The notes under the pieces were generated by a model. That model made no database searches and was not told the origin of the DNA. It saw nothing but the letters and a program-made list of their open reading frames with translations. Of a stretch of DNA of 13,889 bases, positions 12,740 to 13,889 are shown in pieces (the stretch's first letter is position 1; each line of letters starts with the position of its first letter). A program made the translations under genes and the position numbers. Source of the stretch: XYA12-FULL-58-9 sp001798605 (GTDB lineage Bacteria > Myxococcota > XYA12-FULL-58-9); contig DAINMX010000179.1 of assembly GCA_036736205.1 (NCBI GenBank), positions 1 through 13,889 of the forward strand. The letters run 5' to 3'.

Positions 12740-13861
12740 ATGGCAGGCAATCCGAAGTTCATGCAGAAGGCCCTAATCGAAGCCGAAAAGGCACGTGGGC
12801 GAACCCGTCCCAATCCGATGGTCGGATGTGTCATTGCCAAGAACAACTCCGTCATTGCAGTGGGACACCACGTCCGCGCCGGTGCCCCACATGCAGAGAT
12901 CATGGCCTTGCGACGCGCCGGAGAGCGTGCCCGCGGTGCAGATGCCTACGTGACCTTGGAGCCATGCGATCATCATGGGCGCACCGGACCCTGCACCGAG
13001 TCATTGATCGCAGCGGGCATCAAGCGCGTTTTCGTAGGCATGCGCGATCCCAATCCGATTGTCGATGGTCGGGGTTTGCGGCGATTGCGACAGGCTGGCG
13101 TCATCGTCGAAGTGGGTCTGCTCAACGACAGCTGCGCGCAGCTCAATGAGGCCTACGCACGATACATTTGTTGCCAGCGTCCGTTCGTGGTGGCGAAGAT
13201 GGCCCAAAGCCTGGACGGTCGCGTGGCGACACGCACAGGACAATCGCAGTGGATCACCGGTAGGAAGGCCCGCGAATTGGGCCACCGCATGCGGGATCAG
13301 CACGACGCCATCGTGGTCGGTCGTGGAACTGTGACTGCGGATGATCCGCAATTGACTTGCCGGTGCTCTGGTGGACGTGACCCGGTGCGGATCGTTCTCG
13401 ACTCAGAGGCACGTGTTTCACCTGACGCGAAGGTCGTGCGCGCAACGAAGGGCTCCAACGCGCCGACATGGATTGCGGTCGGGCCCAAAGCCCCGGCACG
13501 GCGTCGCGCTGCACTCGACCGCGCTGGTGCCGAGACCTTCAGCTGCCGATTGTATCGCGGCCGTTTGGACATCGAAGACCTGTTGGCAATGCTGGGTGAG
13601 CGCGAGCTGCTGAGTGTCCTCGTCGAGGGCGGCCCCACAGTCCTCGGTAGCTTTTTCGATGCGGGCCTAGTCGACAAGGTGGCTGCCTTCATCGCGCCAA
13701 TGATCATCGGGGGCGAGAAGGCCACCGCCTCCGTCGGTGCCCTTGGCGCGGGTCTGCTCACCGATGCCTGCCGTCTGCGGGACATGCAGGTGACCGAAAT
13801 CGGCTCAGATCTGTTGGTCACGGGATATGCTGCGCCGATTATCAAGACCCGTCGTCAATGA
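12740..13861 (+). CDS. ribD: Bifunctional riboflavin deaminase/reductase RibD
   Basis: A 373-residue fusion that performs two steps of riboflavin synthesis: deamination of the pyrimidine ring, then NADPH-dependent reduction of the ribose side chain. Deaminase domain, residues 1-145: RPNPMVGCVI (23-32), HAE (51-53) and EPCDHHGRTGPC (75-86), giving zinc ligands His51, Cys76 and Cys85 with Glu53 as proton shuttle. Reductase domain, 148-366: KMAQSLDGRVAT (153-164), SQWIT (169-173), VVGRGTVTADDPQLT (192-206) and LVEGGPTVLGSF (294-305). Both halves are complete. The ATG follows AGGAGA by 7 bp. It is divergent from the dCMP deaminase gene and likely starts a riboflavin operon running past the window edge. 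Confidence 0.96.
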   Translation: MAGNPKFMQKALIEAEKARGRTRPNPMVGCVIAKNNSVIAVGHHVRAGAPHAEIMALRRAGERARGADAYVTLEPCDHHGRTGPCTESLIAAGIKRVFVGMRDPNPIVDGRGLRRLRQAGVIVEVGLLNDSCAQLNEAYARYICCQRPFVVAKMAQSLDGRVATRTGQSQWITGRKARELGHRMRDQHDAIVVGRGTVTADDPQLTCRCSGGRDPVRIVLDSEARVSPDAKVVRATKGSNAPTWIAVGPKAPARRRAALDRAGAETFSCRLYRGRLDIEDLLAMLGERELLSVLVEGGPTVLGSFFDAGLVDKVAAFIAPMIIGGEKATASVGALGAGLLTDACRLRDMQVTEIGSDLLVTGYAAPIIKTRRQ

Positions 13862-13889
13862 CGAGATCTACCGTTTGTCGCTCGACCCT

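Noticed and set aside
13858..13889. Possible next gene starting at an ATG that overlaps the ribD stop as ATGA
   Set aside because: The overlap fits translational coupling, but only ten codons are visible, there is no ribosome-binding site, and the peptide does not resemble the start of riboflavin synthase.

Overview
This is a gene-dense, GC-rich bacterial window with mostly ordinary chromosomal genes and no visible mobile element, CRISPR array, rRNA or tRNA. The best guess at the host is a Myxococcota or related former deltaproteobacterial lineage. The clues are a Cys-rich/RCC1-repeat protein, a membrane Ser/Thr kinase with an HRDVTPSN catalytic loop and a TPR-like tail, a PilZ protein, and small charged proteins of unknown function. 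No phylogenetic marker gene is present, so this is inference from gene style.

Layout. Bases 3-1844 (+) hold the 3' part of a Cys-rich protein ending in seven RCC1-type repeats, cut by the left edge. Bases 1872-5710 (-) are a run of five genes read from hutH leftward: a histidine ammonia-lyase homologue, a helical protein of unknown function, a short-chain dehydrogenase, a 59-residue basic protein and a cyclophilin. hutH is divergent from a SpoIID/LytB-domain gene (5859-7535, +) across a 148-bp region rich in inverted repeats. The SpoIID gene converges on a kinase gene (7623-9374, -), which is divergent from a small unknown gene (9486-9749, +). That gene converges on an EI24/CysZ-like membrane protein (9794-10642, -). 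Next come a PilZ gene (10722-11285, -), the aat leucyl/phenylalanyl-tRNA-protein transferase (11437-12111, -) and a dCMP deaminase (12130-12555, -). Bifunctional ribD (12740-13861, +) is divergent from the deaminase across a 184-bp region that carries an 18-bp perfect palindrome. No gene-free stretch exceeds 184 bp.

How the genes fit together. The dCMP deaminase and aat genes are 18 bp apart and look like an operon linking nucleotide supply with N-degron tagging; no direct functional link is evident. ribD probably starts a riboflavin operon that continues off the right edge. The hutH homologue has none of the usual histidine-degradation partners beside it. The kinase and PilZ protein indicate phosphorylation and c-di-GMP-type signalling.

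No wholly new multigene system is visible. The most notable points are a natural Cys in place of the MIO-forming Ser in the ammonia-lyase, an inverted repeat that could hide the hutH ribosome-binding site, and a sequence shared between the palindrome near ribD and the hutH/SpoIID intergenic region.
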